Shown piece by piece: positions 1 through 11,147 of a DNA stretch of 64,000 nucleotides. The stretch covers positions 61,441 through 125,440 of the forward strand of contig VDMD01000076.1 of NCBI GenBank assembly GCA_007026445.1. Reading direction: 5' to 3'. The position numbers were made by a program, and so were the translations under genes. The DNA is from Schizophyllum amplum. Taxonomy: Eukaryota; Basidiomycota; Agaricomycetes; Agaricales; Schizophyllaceae. The notes beneath the pieces are model-generated. The model was not told where the DNA came from. It ran no database searches and saw only the letters and a program-made list of their open reading frames with translations. Each line of letters opens with the position of its first letter. Position 1 is the stretch's first letter.

Positions 1-775
1 GTAGAATAGGAAGAAGCAACCAGCGCGAGTGCGGGGCGCGAGCTGCTCAATTGAGCACGCGCTCGAGTCCCGGAGCGGGCGGTCCCTTGACGGCGGTCGT
101 CGGTAGCCATGGTTGCACTGATCTCACCTGATTCACCGAACGGCAATTGCTTGCCGTTTCTCCGCCCACCTCCCGCCATGGGCGGTCTCGAGCAGTGGAG
201 GACAGCGGGAGAACATCATCATGAACCTCGACTATTGAATCAGCAGTGAAGGACAGACATCGATTCGAAGTTCATCTGCTAAGCGCTCGTTACATAACGC
301 CAGCCGTGACATTCGACTCCCGCGTCTCCAGGTCCATCGATGGAGGTCGACCCGTACATCTTCTCGCGGGAGAAGAGAACACAATAGCAGGTCAATCGAA
401 CCCACCGCTATGAGAGTTCGTACATTCCGTTCTTCTGATGGTCCAGCGCTTACTGGTCTAGCGCCGCAATTCACGGCTACTATGTATTATCACGGTGGTA
501 ACGATGCCAAAGCGATAGTGTTATGCTAGTATAGCTGCCCTCTGCGGAATATAAGTAATGGTGTATGTGATGCCAAAGTCCGCCGTGAGAGAAGAAGGAA
601 ACCTAGAAAACAATGAGAAGCGTCCAGACTCGAATATTATAACGTAGAAACGAACATGTCACGTGATACGGATGCAACAGAATAATGCGCACTAGACGAA
701 GAAGGCAGAATACAACAACAGGTCATTACAGATTCGTGAAGAAGGATGTGGGTATATTTTGCGCGCAGGAACAGG
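1..775. other. Intergenic, no gene recognised
   Basis: The short open frames on both strands have no recognisable motifs or splice structure. The stretch probably holds the 3' flank of the kinase gene that ends at 776 and the edge of an unseen neighbour. Confidence 0.4.
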
Positions 776-2910
776 TCAACGTGGGGGGCTTGCCGACTTC
801 GCGATCTTCTTCGCGTCCGCCGGACCTTTCTCGTGCATGAGCGGACGCGATGGACGCATGCCACAGTCCTTCGGTGCCACCTCACCGCACTTGACGTGCG
901 CTCTGCCGCCGCGGTCAGTAAGTATGCATGTCTTCGGTCCCACACCGCATCGACAAGTGACGCACCTCAAGCCGCAGTCATCGCACTCCAGCACAGGCTT
1001 CCATCCCAGCCGCTTCTGGCACACATCGCATTTAGCGACCAGGAGACCGCTGGAGAAGAACAAGTCGAGCGGACTCCAGCCCGCCTCGGGCCCCGACGCG
1101 CTCGGCGTAATGGTCCCGCTGATGCTCCCCTTCTTCGGGCGCGCCCCCGGCTTATGCAGCGAAAAGCGATGCACGAGCGGCGTCGCATAATTTGCGTGGA
1201 GGGAACGGATTGTAGAACCGCCTTCCGTCGCAAGGGCGCTCGAAATTATGGAGGACCCCCCGCCGGCCGCCGTGTGATACGAGTCGAGCGTGGCGATGGA
1301 CATAAGCGAGGATGTACCAAGAGGGTCGTCTTCCGGCAAATTGACCGGCTGTGCGCCGTTAGGATCTTCTGGACGGATGGTGAGGATGGAAGAGAGCGAC
1401 GGCGGTACATCGCTGGGCTGGTGTGGGTGTGCACGGATGACCGTCGTGCTGTAATCTGTGCCCTCTGTCCCTTCTTTGTCGTGCCCGAGGAGTGGCTCGT
1501 TACCTGCAAGAGTGGTCAGAGAGCTGGTATTCTCGAAGGGACGCACTTACCACCACCGGTGCTATCGCTCCAGGTGTTGCCGTTGACATTGACCTTCGAG
1601 AGACCCATAACAGCCCTCCATAAGCTCGTCATCGTCGCTGTCGTCGCTTGTATGGCCGCTGCGAATATCTTTTCCGACGCCCATGCCAAAGCTCGGTATC
1701 CGGGGACCAGGAGCAGGACGCTTTCCACCATTCGCGAACTTCACGCTACCAACGTGGACGTCCTCGCCTTCGTTGGGTCGGGCGAGCACTTCCGCCTCTA
1801 TGACCCGCAGGCGCGCGAGGATGTCTTTTGTCGTCGGTCGGTCTTTCGGCTCGAATGCCAAGCAGTCAATCGCAAGCTGCACGAAGTCGGGCGGGCATCC
1901 CGGACTGGCCAGACTGCGGACCTCGTCCTCGTCGATGCCAAACGTCGGTGGCGTACGCTTGAACACACGATCATCGGCGAGCTTCCGCGACGCGATTTCG
2001 CATAGAATGATACCGAACGAGTATATATCCGTCGGAAGGTCGAACTCGTCGCCGATCAGGATCTCGGGGGACATGTACGAGTCGGTGCCACAGAAGGTGA
2101 GTCGCTTCGACTCCTCTTCGTTTCGTGCCGCGATGCGCGCAAAGCCGAAGTCGGTGATTTTGACGCGTCCATTCGACGTGATGAGCAGGTTCTCGCCCTT
2201 GAGATCGCGATGGATGCAACGGCGGGCGTGCAAGTAGGCCAGCGCGCGGGCAATATCGGTGGCGAATGAGAGTCGAATGCGCCACGTAAACGGCTTGCTC
2301 TTGTCGTGAATGTAAAGACGCAGGTTGCCTCCCTCGACGAATTCTGAGACGATGAATATCCTATTGTCCGGTTCCGGTGCCCTGCTCAGGCCGATGAACA
2401 GCACTGCATACGTCAGACAGCGACTGGGCAAAGCAATCGCGTCTCGTACCTGCATTGGGATGCCTCGTCTCCTTCATTAGTCGCCACTCGCGCTCAAAGT
2501 ACTTTGCGACGTCGTAGTCTGTCGAAGGTAGCACCTCCTTGATAGCAACATCGATGCCCAGGTATACGCCTATGGCAGAGGTGAGCATTGGTAAGACAAG
2601 TTATGGGACACACACGCACCCTTGTAGACATTGCCAAAGGACCCAGATCCCAGCTTCTTCCACTCGCCCTTGATGTCCTGGCATATTGTCAGCACACATA
2701 CCCACCATCGCCACCCATCGCATGGGCGGGCACAACAGCACAGCAGACCTCATAGGGGATCACATCGAACGCATCAGAGTGCATTTCTAGTCGTTTACTT
2801 TGTGCAGAGACGGCAGATTTGGGAGATGTCTAGGCGCAAGAGACTACCGTCGCCGTCGAGAACGATGAGCCCACGATTGGCGATCCTGGTGGTTACGATG
2901 AAACAGGCGC
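776..2910 (-). CDS. TKL-like protein kinase with C-terminal C1 zinc finger
   Basis: Spliced kinase gene. The glycine loop GSGSFGNVYKG is at about 2630-2680. The VAIKEV lysine and αC region lie near 2500-2560. The catalytic loop HRDLKGEN, the DFGFA loop and the APE-equivalent SPEI follow in one frame at 2030-2230, so all catalytic residues are present. After a Ser/Asp-rich linker comes a C1-type cysteine finger: CDVC, then CDDC, then an intron with GTGCGT donor, then HVKC and a final Cys at about 830-1010. Upstream coding-like sequence (VTTRIANRGLIVLDGD at about 2850-2910) joins through a clean GTAGTC...CTAG intron, so the protein extends N-terminal of the kinase domain and the true start is unresolved. 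Between the kinase tail (about 1610) and the GNEPLLG exon the frame changes without a good intron: either a short unusual intron or a one-base frameshift. Kinase identity is firm; substrate is unknown. Confidence 0.85.
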
Positions 2911-3479
2911 CTGCACGGCAGAGACGCCCCTATACCGCGTCCATGCCACGTGCTGCGTTCTCCGGATCGATGACGTCGCTTCAAGCCCAGGTTTCGAGCG
3001 AAATGCATGTTGATTTTTGCATTATGATTGATGCAGAAGCTTGCAGAAGTTGTCGAATGGACCTGAAAGGTTCAAATATCTCTTTGTTCGCTCGAAACAT
3101 ACAGCACGCAAGCGCTCTACATGGCTAAATGGGTCCTCAATCAGCACGCGCTCACGGCCAAGACGGCCTGATCTCAGAAGGCAAACTCTTCTCGGGGACG
3201 GACCGATTAAAGTCGGAAAGGTCAGTGGATGCGGCCATCCCGCGCTATCACCACTGTGAACCCACACCGTCGTGCACGCAACGACAGCTAACGACCGGTG
3301 CCGAAATCGAACATCCGTGTGGCAGCCCTCGGTAATCTTATCTACATACACTCACAACTTCAGATCCTCGCCCTCATGCCAGAAGAACTTGCGTAAGCAT
3401 TCGGGCCCCATCAAAACCACACTCGCCCAGCGGTCCTTTCGCCTTTCTTTCTTGCTTTACACCAGGCAGCGCACTCCAC

Positions 3480-6019
3480 ATGGTCCCCCTGGCCCTCTTG
3501 CCCCTGCTCCTAGCTTGCAGCTTGCTCGCCGCCGCCTCGCCAACTTCTGATAGTCCTTCTCGTCACCATGAAGGTCATCTAGTAGGCTTATCTCCCCCGC
3601 CTGCGCAAGCACAAACCGAGTCTCGCCAACCGCGCATCCTCATTCTGGGTGCCGGCGTTGCAGGCATCATCGCCGCGCGCACGCTCAGCAGCCAAGGCTT
3701 CACGAACTACCTTCTCGTTGAAGCGCAGCCCGAAATCGGCGGCCGCCTCAAGAGCGGACAGATTGGTGGCCATACGGTGGAGTTTGGGGCAAACTGGATT
3801 CAAGGGCTAGATGCAACGACCGTGAACGGCAGTACTGGTTTCAACGATGGTAATCCGACGGCCGCCCTCGATGACCTGCCGATGGATCAGGTGAACCCGA
3901 TTCTGCGTCTTGCGGTCAAACATGGGCTTCAGTCAGTCAATAACGACATATACGGCAGCATTAGTTCGTCACTTCGATATTTCTTCAGGCCGATATTCCT
4001 CATTCTAGCTCTGCTAATCTTTCGCAGCGACTTACGACGACAACGGCCTGGCCGACTACTCCGATGCTATTGATGCTGCAGACGACGCCTTTTATTCCAT
4101 CGTCGCAGGTGCTGGTGCGCAACTGGACGAACGAGGCCCTGATTTGAGCGTCAAGGTACTGTCTTCAGATTCTCGCCAGAATTCTGGCTCACCAAGTTAT
4201 CTTAGTCCGGCAGCACGCTCTCCGACTGGCGCCCGCGCACGAAACACGAAAAGGCCGCAGACTGGCTCATGGTAAACTTCCCCCTTCCCCGCTCTCTTCT
4301 CCTACAACAAAGGATCAAGACTCACCCATCATCTCCCAGTGGGACTTCGAATACGCGCAGACTCCCTCTCAATCGTCGTGGCTCGCCACCGCCTGGGTAC
4401 GCTTCTCTTTGCTTTGCCACAAAAGACATAACCTCAAACTATATTGTTAGAATAACAACCTAACGTATAACCTCTTCGGCGAGGACAATCTGCTCAGCGT
4501 CGACCAGCGCGGGTTCAAGTACTTTATTCAAGGTGAACAGTATCCATGTCTATGGTCCTGGATAGCCGTACTGAGCGACACTCGTTTAGCCGAAGCTGCC
4601 ACATTCCTTCAGCCCGACCAAATCGTGTACAACGCGACCGTCAGCAGCGTTGATTGGTCCAATTCCTCGGCGACCCATGATACCTCATCAAGCGGCTCAT
4701 CCATCGCCTCAGCGAACGGCATGCCCGCTGCCTCAGCAGACGACATGTCCGACGCCTCACCCGTTACCGTCACCCTCGCCAACGGCACAACACTCGCGGC
4801 CGACTACGTGATCTGCACATTCTCGCTGGGAGTCATGCAGAACGACGACGTGGACTGGGTGCCTCGGCTACCAGGTGAGCAAGCGGGGCAACAGCCGCCT
4901 CTTCGTCCGGCAAATCGACACCGTGCAGCGCTGGTTACCTTCATAACTTCAGGGCACCTGAATATCGAACTTCGGGCGCATGTATACTGAATTCCAAGTT
5001 GTCCAGACTGGAAACGTGAGGCCGTCGCCGCGTTCACGATGACAACGTATACGAAGGTTTTCGTCCAGTTCGCAGGCGATGAGCGATTCTGGTTCGATAC
5101 CGAGGTACGTCGATCCCAGCTCCCCCATCCCCTCTATCCTCCTCCTTGTCTCTGGCATTGATTCCCGCTCTACGCACCGCTGAATCCATCACATTTCGCC
5201 CCGCTGAATCCATCGCATCTCGCCTCGCCCCCGCTTACTAACAACCAACCCGCCCAGATGGCCCTATACGCCTCTCCCACCCGGGGCCGGTATCCCATCT
5301 GGCAATCCCTGGACGTCCCCGCGGACCACGAACCCCAGTTCCTCCCTGGTTCCCGCACCCTCTTCGCCACCATCGTCGGCGACAACGCGCTCGATATAAG
5401 CTCCCTCAGCGGTGCATCGGAGGTGGATGTGCAGGAGGATTTGACTGAGGTGCGGAGTCTAGATTTCTACTGATCACTCGCTCATCTTACCTAATCTTCT
5501 ACTTACCCATTTCCCCTTGCTTACCCAGTAACCACGCACTCAATCCCTCTCTTACTCAACACCCTACTCCCAGATCCTCCAAGATATGTTCCCCAACACC
5601 ACGCTGCCGGATTTCGACATTCTGTACCACGACTGGGCAGCCGACCCGCTCTTCCGCGGCTCGTACAGCAACTTCCCACCGTCTTGGGATCCCGACCTGC
5701 ACCAGAACCTGCGCTCGTCGGTCGGGCAAGGGCGCTTACGGTGGGCCGGCGAGGCGGGTAGCGCGGCGTGGTTCGGTGCGTTTATCTTTAGCTTTTTCGT
5801 CCTTCGCTTGATTGTGTTCATCTCTGGTTGTGTTCATCGTTCGCTGCTTGTACTCCTCTCGTTCATTCCTGACCTCAATCCGCAGGATTCCTCCATGGCG
5901 CTTACGCAGATGGCGAAGCCGTCGCGTTGGAGCTCATCGACTGCATCCAACGCGGTGGTGTATGCGAAGATAACAACGTGCCGAGGCCGCAAGGCCCGTT
6001 GGCTCCTGCGAGGCCTTGA
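3480..6019 (+). CDS. Secreted FAD-dependent amine (polyamine) oxidase
   Basis: Flavin amine oxidase of the monoamine/polyamine oxidase family, oxidising amines with release of hydrogen peroxide. The start at 3480 opens a signal peptide (MVPLALLPLLLACSLLAAAS). The dinucleotide-binding motif LGAGVAGIIAART follows, then EIGGRLKS and GANWIQG. About nine exons are supported: 3480-3963, 4028-4155, 4206-4271, then pieces near 4320-4395, 4450-4530, 4590-4880, 5010-5105, 5255-5450 and 5575-5775, with a last exon from about 5885. The C-terminal flavin-contact segment WAGEAGS plus GFLHGAYADGEAVA is split by the final intron. Several N-x-S/T sites fit extracellular export. Family assignment is firm; polyamine preference is inferred from overall similarity only. 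Confidence 0.88.
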
Positions 6020-6472
6020 CGCTTAGTAACTTATCATTTCAAGGTTGTGACAGTATTTATTCCAACATATCCGTTCTCGAATGGTGCTTATGTATTGCGA
6101 CGGCAGTCCTGGCTCGCATGAAGTCGATAGGTTTCACGCAGTAATAAGTACAGATTTTGAGACAAACAGACGTTACGCTGTATGACGTACAAGCAACGGA
6201 CAGAGAGCAGCAGCAGCATTAGAGTGGGAATAACCGAAGAGCAAGCTAGCCATCAGAGCAACAAGAGAGTCCATAGCAGAGAGCACAGTGATGGAGGAGC
6301 ATAGCGATAGACCACATCCTGGCTAGAGCAAGAAAGCGAGATTCGAGCGCTTCAGCGAAAGCGGTAGTACAGGTCCCAGAAAGCAGAATTGCCAGCGAAG
6401 GCAGAGAACCAAGTGCAGTGGAAATCGAAATCGAAGGCGCCCGAAGAGTCGCCGTAGAGCGCCGGGCCATCT
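6020..6472. other. Intergenic between two convergent 3' ends
   Basis: The stretch lies between the stop of the amine oxidase (+) and the stop of the coiled-coil protein (-). I see no splice-linked coding signal; it probably holds both 3' UTRs. Confidence 0.4.
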
Positions 6473-7577
6473 TCATGCAGCCGAAGGATTGATGAGCTCG
6501 ATGAGCGACTGAGTCTCTAAACAGACAAAGCCCGATTCCGTCAGTACATAACATACATGCACAAACAAGGCGCATATACCCACCCTTGCACGCCTCACTC
6601 ATCTTCGCCAGGCCGGCGATCTGCCCTTCCTGCCGGTCGTGGTCCGCCTGGACATTCAGCACGTGGCGGGCTTGCGCAAGGTGCTGGCGGATGGCGGGTG
6701 AGCAAGTGCGGTTTACGAAGGGGGAAGAGTCCAAGCAGAAGAGTCAAGGCGGAAGAGGAGGTGCAGTAGGACAGCTGCGGTCAGACAACAGCGGGCGGAA
6801 GACGCATACAGCCCAACGCTCAGCCACCGGATCACACCACTTACCAGCATCTTCTTCTGCTCCGCGTCCACACGCGTCCACAAGAGTCGAATCTCGTCCT
6901 CGCACTGCGCGTACTGTTGTACGAAGTTGTTGAACGTGTCGTTTCTGGGGGGAGGATGGGGATGAGATTCGGGGGACGTCGACGACAGGGAGCGACGTGG
7001 CATGAATGATGAGGGCAGTATCGACGGTCGCACGATGCACCATCGACTATAGGATAATGTGAGACTCACACAGCGGATAGCGAACTATTGAAGTCCTCCG
7101 CAGCAGCCGCAACCTCCAAGGGGGTACAGTCAGCGTGCAGTCGTTGTACAGTAAGACTACTCATCGCACCTCTGTGTCAATTCGCTTCTTAGCTGCTGCC
7201 AGAAACTTCTTCTCCTTCTCTTTCTTTTTCTTCTCTTGGTCGGCTGTGGGGGATGTGGGTTGGTATTTCACCCACGCAGAGTGCATATCCACCAATTACG
7301 CACCTAATATCTGTTCGGCGACTGCAGTCTGGAAGCTGAGGGGAAATCAGTCGCGTCCGAAGAGAGCCTGAGGTCGCGCGGTCAGGGAGTAGCGGCGTCC
7401 AGAGATCAGACGTGTGAAGATATCAGTCGGGTCACGGACAAATCGCGTCTAGCAACCCATACACAGACGCGACGAGAAAGCGCACACCACACCTACGTAT
7501 CGTCACTGCTCGTGCTGGACTGCTGCGAGGCCGTGAAGCCAACATCATTCGACTTGGTAGTGCGCTTGGAAGGCATG
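6473..7577 (-). CDS. Small multi-exon coiled-coil protein, function unknown
   Basis: Not recognised as a named family. Short exons on the minus strand read, in order: a start at 7577 with MPSKRTTKSNDVGF; FQTAVAEQI near 7325; a Lys/Glu-rich helix (EKKKKEKEKKFLAAAKKR) near 7190-7240; LEVAAAAEDFNSSLS near 7085; FNNFVQQYAQCEDEIRLLW near 6900; QARHVLNVQADHDRQEGQIA near 6640; and ETQSLIELINPSAA before a stop at 6473. The spliced product is about 150-170 residues, almost entirely helical. The pieces connect through plausible fungal introns and keep a coherent helical composition, which random frames would not. Each exon boundary is approximate. Confidence 0.55.
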
Positions 7578-7986
7578 CTGCGATATGAATCAGGGTCAAT
7601 GACAGGATAGATCAACAAGGATGCCGCGATGGTTTGACGAGGAAGACGCAGATCGGAACGGGGGACTATGCAGGTTGGAAGCAAGACGCGTCGCATCGCA
7701 CCCTTGTCCCCAATCGGGCATTTGCACGTGATGGAAGTTGAAGGTGGGTCACCGTGACGCATCTTCGACTACAGTGTTCGACCTTGAAGTTGGAGCTATT
7801 AGTCTCCCGCGGCCGACGTTCATGGTGAAGCTATGCGACTGATTCACTTGAGCCTTTCGTGCAGAAGCAATAATTGTACATGGCACTGTTTATATGGTAC
7901 AGATGATGCTGCAACTATGGCATGACTTCCTCCAACATACTCATCGCCTTCGGTCGACTGGACCTTGATTCTTCACGCGCCCTGGA

Positions 7987-9410
7987 TTAGACCTTGGCCT
8001 TCTCGGGAGCCTGCGCCGGGGTGAGAATGAAGTTGGCGCCCTGAGAAGGTCAAGTTAGCTAGGTTGATTTTATACGATGAGATCAGACTCACCTTCTCGA
8101 TGTTGGTCGCTAGCTCCGGAACTGCCGCCGCGACGAGGGATGCCTCCTCGGGAGTAATGTTACCAAGCGGGAGGATCTTCTTCACACCCTCAGGCTGCAC
8201 CAGACACGTCAGTCTTGTCAATCAAACGCAGTAAAACCAACGACGTACCCCAAGCTCGACGTTCGCCGAGAAGTACTCCAGGTCGCGGCCGATCTCCTTC
8301 TTGATAGCGTCGCCGCCAGACGGGTCAGAGGCCAAGCTCACGAATGTCGGTGCGACAACACCGCTCTGGCCGGTAAGCGCGCTGATGATCTTCATCGCAA
8401 ACTCCGCACCCGCGTACGCCATCGACAGCGTCGCCGACCCCGCGCCCGCCTTCGCCTGCACGACCTCGTCGCCGCCGAACTGCACGCGCTTGATCAGCGC
8501 CGCGAGCTCATCCTTGCCCAGGCTCGACGGCAAGGGGTGCGACGACTGCGACAGCAGCGGGACGATCGTCACGCCACTGTGGCCACCGACGACGGGGACG
8601 ACAACGCTGGACGCCTTGCTCAAGTCGCCGAGCTTCTCCGCGACGAACGTCGACGCGCGCACGACATCGAGCGTGGTGACGCCGAATATGCGCTTCGGGT
8701 CGTACACGCCCGCCTTCTTGAACACCTCGGTCACGATGGGCACGGTCGAGTTCACGGGGTTGGAGATGACGAGGACGAAGGCCTTGGGCGCGCTGGCCGC
8801 GATGCCCACCGCCAGATCCCGTACGATGCCGGCGTTGATCTGGTCTGAGGCGTTAGCTCGCGAGCCTGGACACGTCCATGCTCATGCGCACCTTGAACAG
8901 GTCATCTCTGCGCGTAGGGAGGAAGCAGTCAGCAATCGGCACGCCGGCGGAACGTGTGCTTGCGTTGTTTACTCACCGCGTCATCTGGGGAATGCATTGT
9001 CAGTGCCTGGGAAGCCAGCAGCTAGAGGTGGGGTGCTCACACCAGGTTTCCTGGGAACACCGGCAGGGATGACGACAACGTCGGCGCCGGTGAGCGCCTT
9101 CTTCAGGCCATCGTCGTTGGGAAGGAAGCCCTCGACCTTTGCGGGGGTGGCTATGTGCGAGAGGTCGGCGGCGACACCTGGGGTGTTGACGATATCAAAC
9201 AGCGACAGCTGAAGGGGAGAGGGGGATTGATTAAGGACTACACCCCGAAAGACGCTTGTCCACGCACCTGCGTGACCGCTGGGTTCGTCTTCAGGAGGAG
9301 CGACAAGGGCTGGCCGATACCGCCTGCGTTCGACGTCCAGTTAGCTCAGTACACCTCTACACCACTGATTTGCACGCACCTGCGGCACCAAGGACAACTG
9401 CTTTGACCAT
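7987..9410 (-). CDS. mdh: NAD-dependent malate dehydrogenase
   Basis: Interconverts malate and oxaloacetate with NAD(H). The product starts [10 protein letters not shown] at 9410, followed after an intron by [12 protein letters not shown], completing the Rossmann glycine motif. Next come [14 protein letters not shown], the substrate loop ending [11 protein letters not shown] joined to DDLF, and the long exon with [21 protein letters not shown] and the catalytic-His motif [13 protein letters not shown]. The C-terminus is [15 protein letters not shown], then [15 protein letters not shown] and a stop at 7987. About 330 residues, the normal length. There is no cleavable mitochondrial presequence and no SKL-like tail, so cytosolic location is the best inference. 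A CCAAT plus TATA promoter lies about 90-120 bp upstream. Confidence 0.95.
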
Positions 9411-9502
9411 GATGACTTAAGATGAGGGACGATGGGCAACGATGGGGAATGGGCAGCTATGGGGGGATGTGGCAAAGTGGGGCAAGCCGAGTGGGGCAGG
9501 CC

Positions 9503-9528
9503 TATATAAACGGCCCCATCCCCATTGG
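9503..9528 (-). promoter_or_regulatory. CCAAT and TATA elements of the malate dehydrogenase gene
   Basis: Read on the minus strand, CCAAT (9528-9524) is followed by TTTATATAGG (9510-9501), roughly 95 bp before the start codon at 9410. Spacing and orientation fit a core promoter. Inferred from sequence only. Confidence 0.6.
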
Positions 9529-9917
9529 GGTGGCGCTCTCGGGCGCGGCACTCCGACCGTCGACCGTGCTTCTGAACCTGGCAGGGGTCCGCATTCCGTC
9601 GACGCTTGTTCTCCCCCACGATGGTCGCGATGCCGAAGCCTTTCGACGGCAGAATCACATCGCGAACGTTGGCCACTCTGTCGTATCGTTGCTGACTCTA
9701 GATCGTTGTGCATGAACTGGCGGAGGATCCGTATCCTCAGCGCATTCTGGGATCAGCCAGACTTCTTGTGATTCTCTCAACCCAATCTCTCCCGAGAAGA
9801 GCATAGTCTCATGGCTTGCGAAAGATCCCGGGGCTGCAGCTCCGACTCGCGCCGTGTTCAACGGTGGCACGAACGATCCTCGTGATAATCTTCGACTTCA
9901 ACGAACTCGTGACGTGC

Positions 9918-10504
9918 TATGGTGCGTGACACTTAGTCACCACCTAAAAGTGACAGTGGCCAATTCGGCCGCGCAGCGAAAAAATTGCGCCTAAATTATA
10001 TTAAAATGACCCACTGGGCGCGCAGAGAGGAGGGTACGGGCACGGAAAGCTATTAGAACAAACAGATACTTGCTCTACACTTGATATGTGCCAGGAAACT
10101 CCGCAACTGAGGGAACTTTTTAGGACCCATCAAGGACCCACTAGGGACCCACAATCACAAGTGTGACCCTTCCCAGCTTGCACCTGTCTCAAGACCACGA
10201 AGAGATGTCTGTAAGCTCTTCCTACGAGATTAGGAGCAAATAATATCATTTCCACTCACCTGAGAGAACACTTACGTAGTAAGCACACATGGACCCACAT
10301 GATTTTCCTCCTTCCTAATTAGGAAGGTGGCCAATTCCGAAAGTACTAGATTCTTAAATCTCAACCTGGAGCTTATCGCTCTGACAGGCATGATCCCCTC
10401 GTCAAATGCTGCACTTTGACCAGAGGATTAGGAAAATTGGCCAAGTTTACGCCCTGGGCAACCCCTTGTACAAAAGTAGTGGTGACTAAGTGTCACGCAC
10501 CATA
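9918..10504. mobile_element. MITE with 24-bp perfect terminal inverted repeats and TA target duplication
   Basis: The left end (9920-9943) begins TGGTGCGTGACACTTAGTCA and is perfectly complemented by the right end (10479-10502), which ends CACGCACCA. Both are bounded by TA (9918-9919 and 10503-10504). The element is 583 bp with no transposase-like frame and an AT-richer interior containing short GGACCCA-type repeats near 10122-10152. A TA duplication, long inverted repeats and non-coding interior are the hallmarks of a miniature element mobilised by a Tc1/mariner-type transposase. The superfamily call is inference from the TA flank. Confidence 0.85.
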
Positions 10505-11147
10505 TGCATGTTGACTGTTGAATGCGGCAAAAGATCTATCGCTCGCACGCAACCCGCATTGTGCAGGCATCCGGGGAGGTCCTCGACGACGACGAGCAGT
10601 GCATGTGCATGAGCGCTGGCTTTAAATTGGCAGTTGATACTGTACACGATTGGCATCATCGAACCTTTTGAGGCCATCGCACCAACTCAGAGCTGCGCAA
10701 GCGTATCTCCGCAACGTCTCAATATTCAATCATCGTTGCTGCTTTCTTGACAGATCGCGTCGACATCGCCGGCGATAGGTAGTCCGCGGCCCAACCGCGG
10801 TCACGCATTTCTGCGGATCTAACGACCAAAGATCCCACATCTATGACACCGATATCTAGAAATACAGAGAACAGAGTAGTAGCGAGTAGTATGGCCTTGT
10901 GCATGGGCAGAAGAAGACCGTCCGTGCAGTACGTGATAACCTGCATGAGCCCCGATAGCAATCCAACGCGACCCAATAACGACGCAACGCAACCCAATAA
11001 AAGCTAACGATACACCTGAGACCGAGCGAATACAATAGGATGAAGAGATGCAAGGATGAACGCGGTAGATGCGATGAACAAGTGTCATGGAGAGAGAAAA
11101 GGACGTTGACGGGGAAACGAGATCATCGCAAATGAAAGGCATCCTGC
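10505..11147. other. Intergenic between the MITE and the histidine kinase 3' end
   Basis: The open frames on the minus strand are short, lack family motifs and show no splice-consistent continuation. I see no supported gene. It probably contains the 3' UTR of the histidine kinase. Confidence 0.4.

Noticed and set aside
746..2005. 419-residue plus-strand frame at the kinase locus
   Set aside because: It is antisense to the kinase and C1 coding exons; the minus strand carries the conserved motifs.
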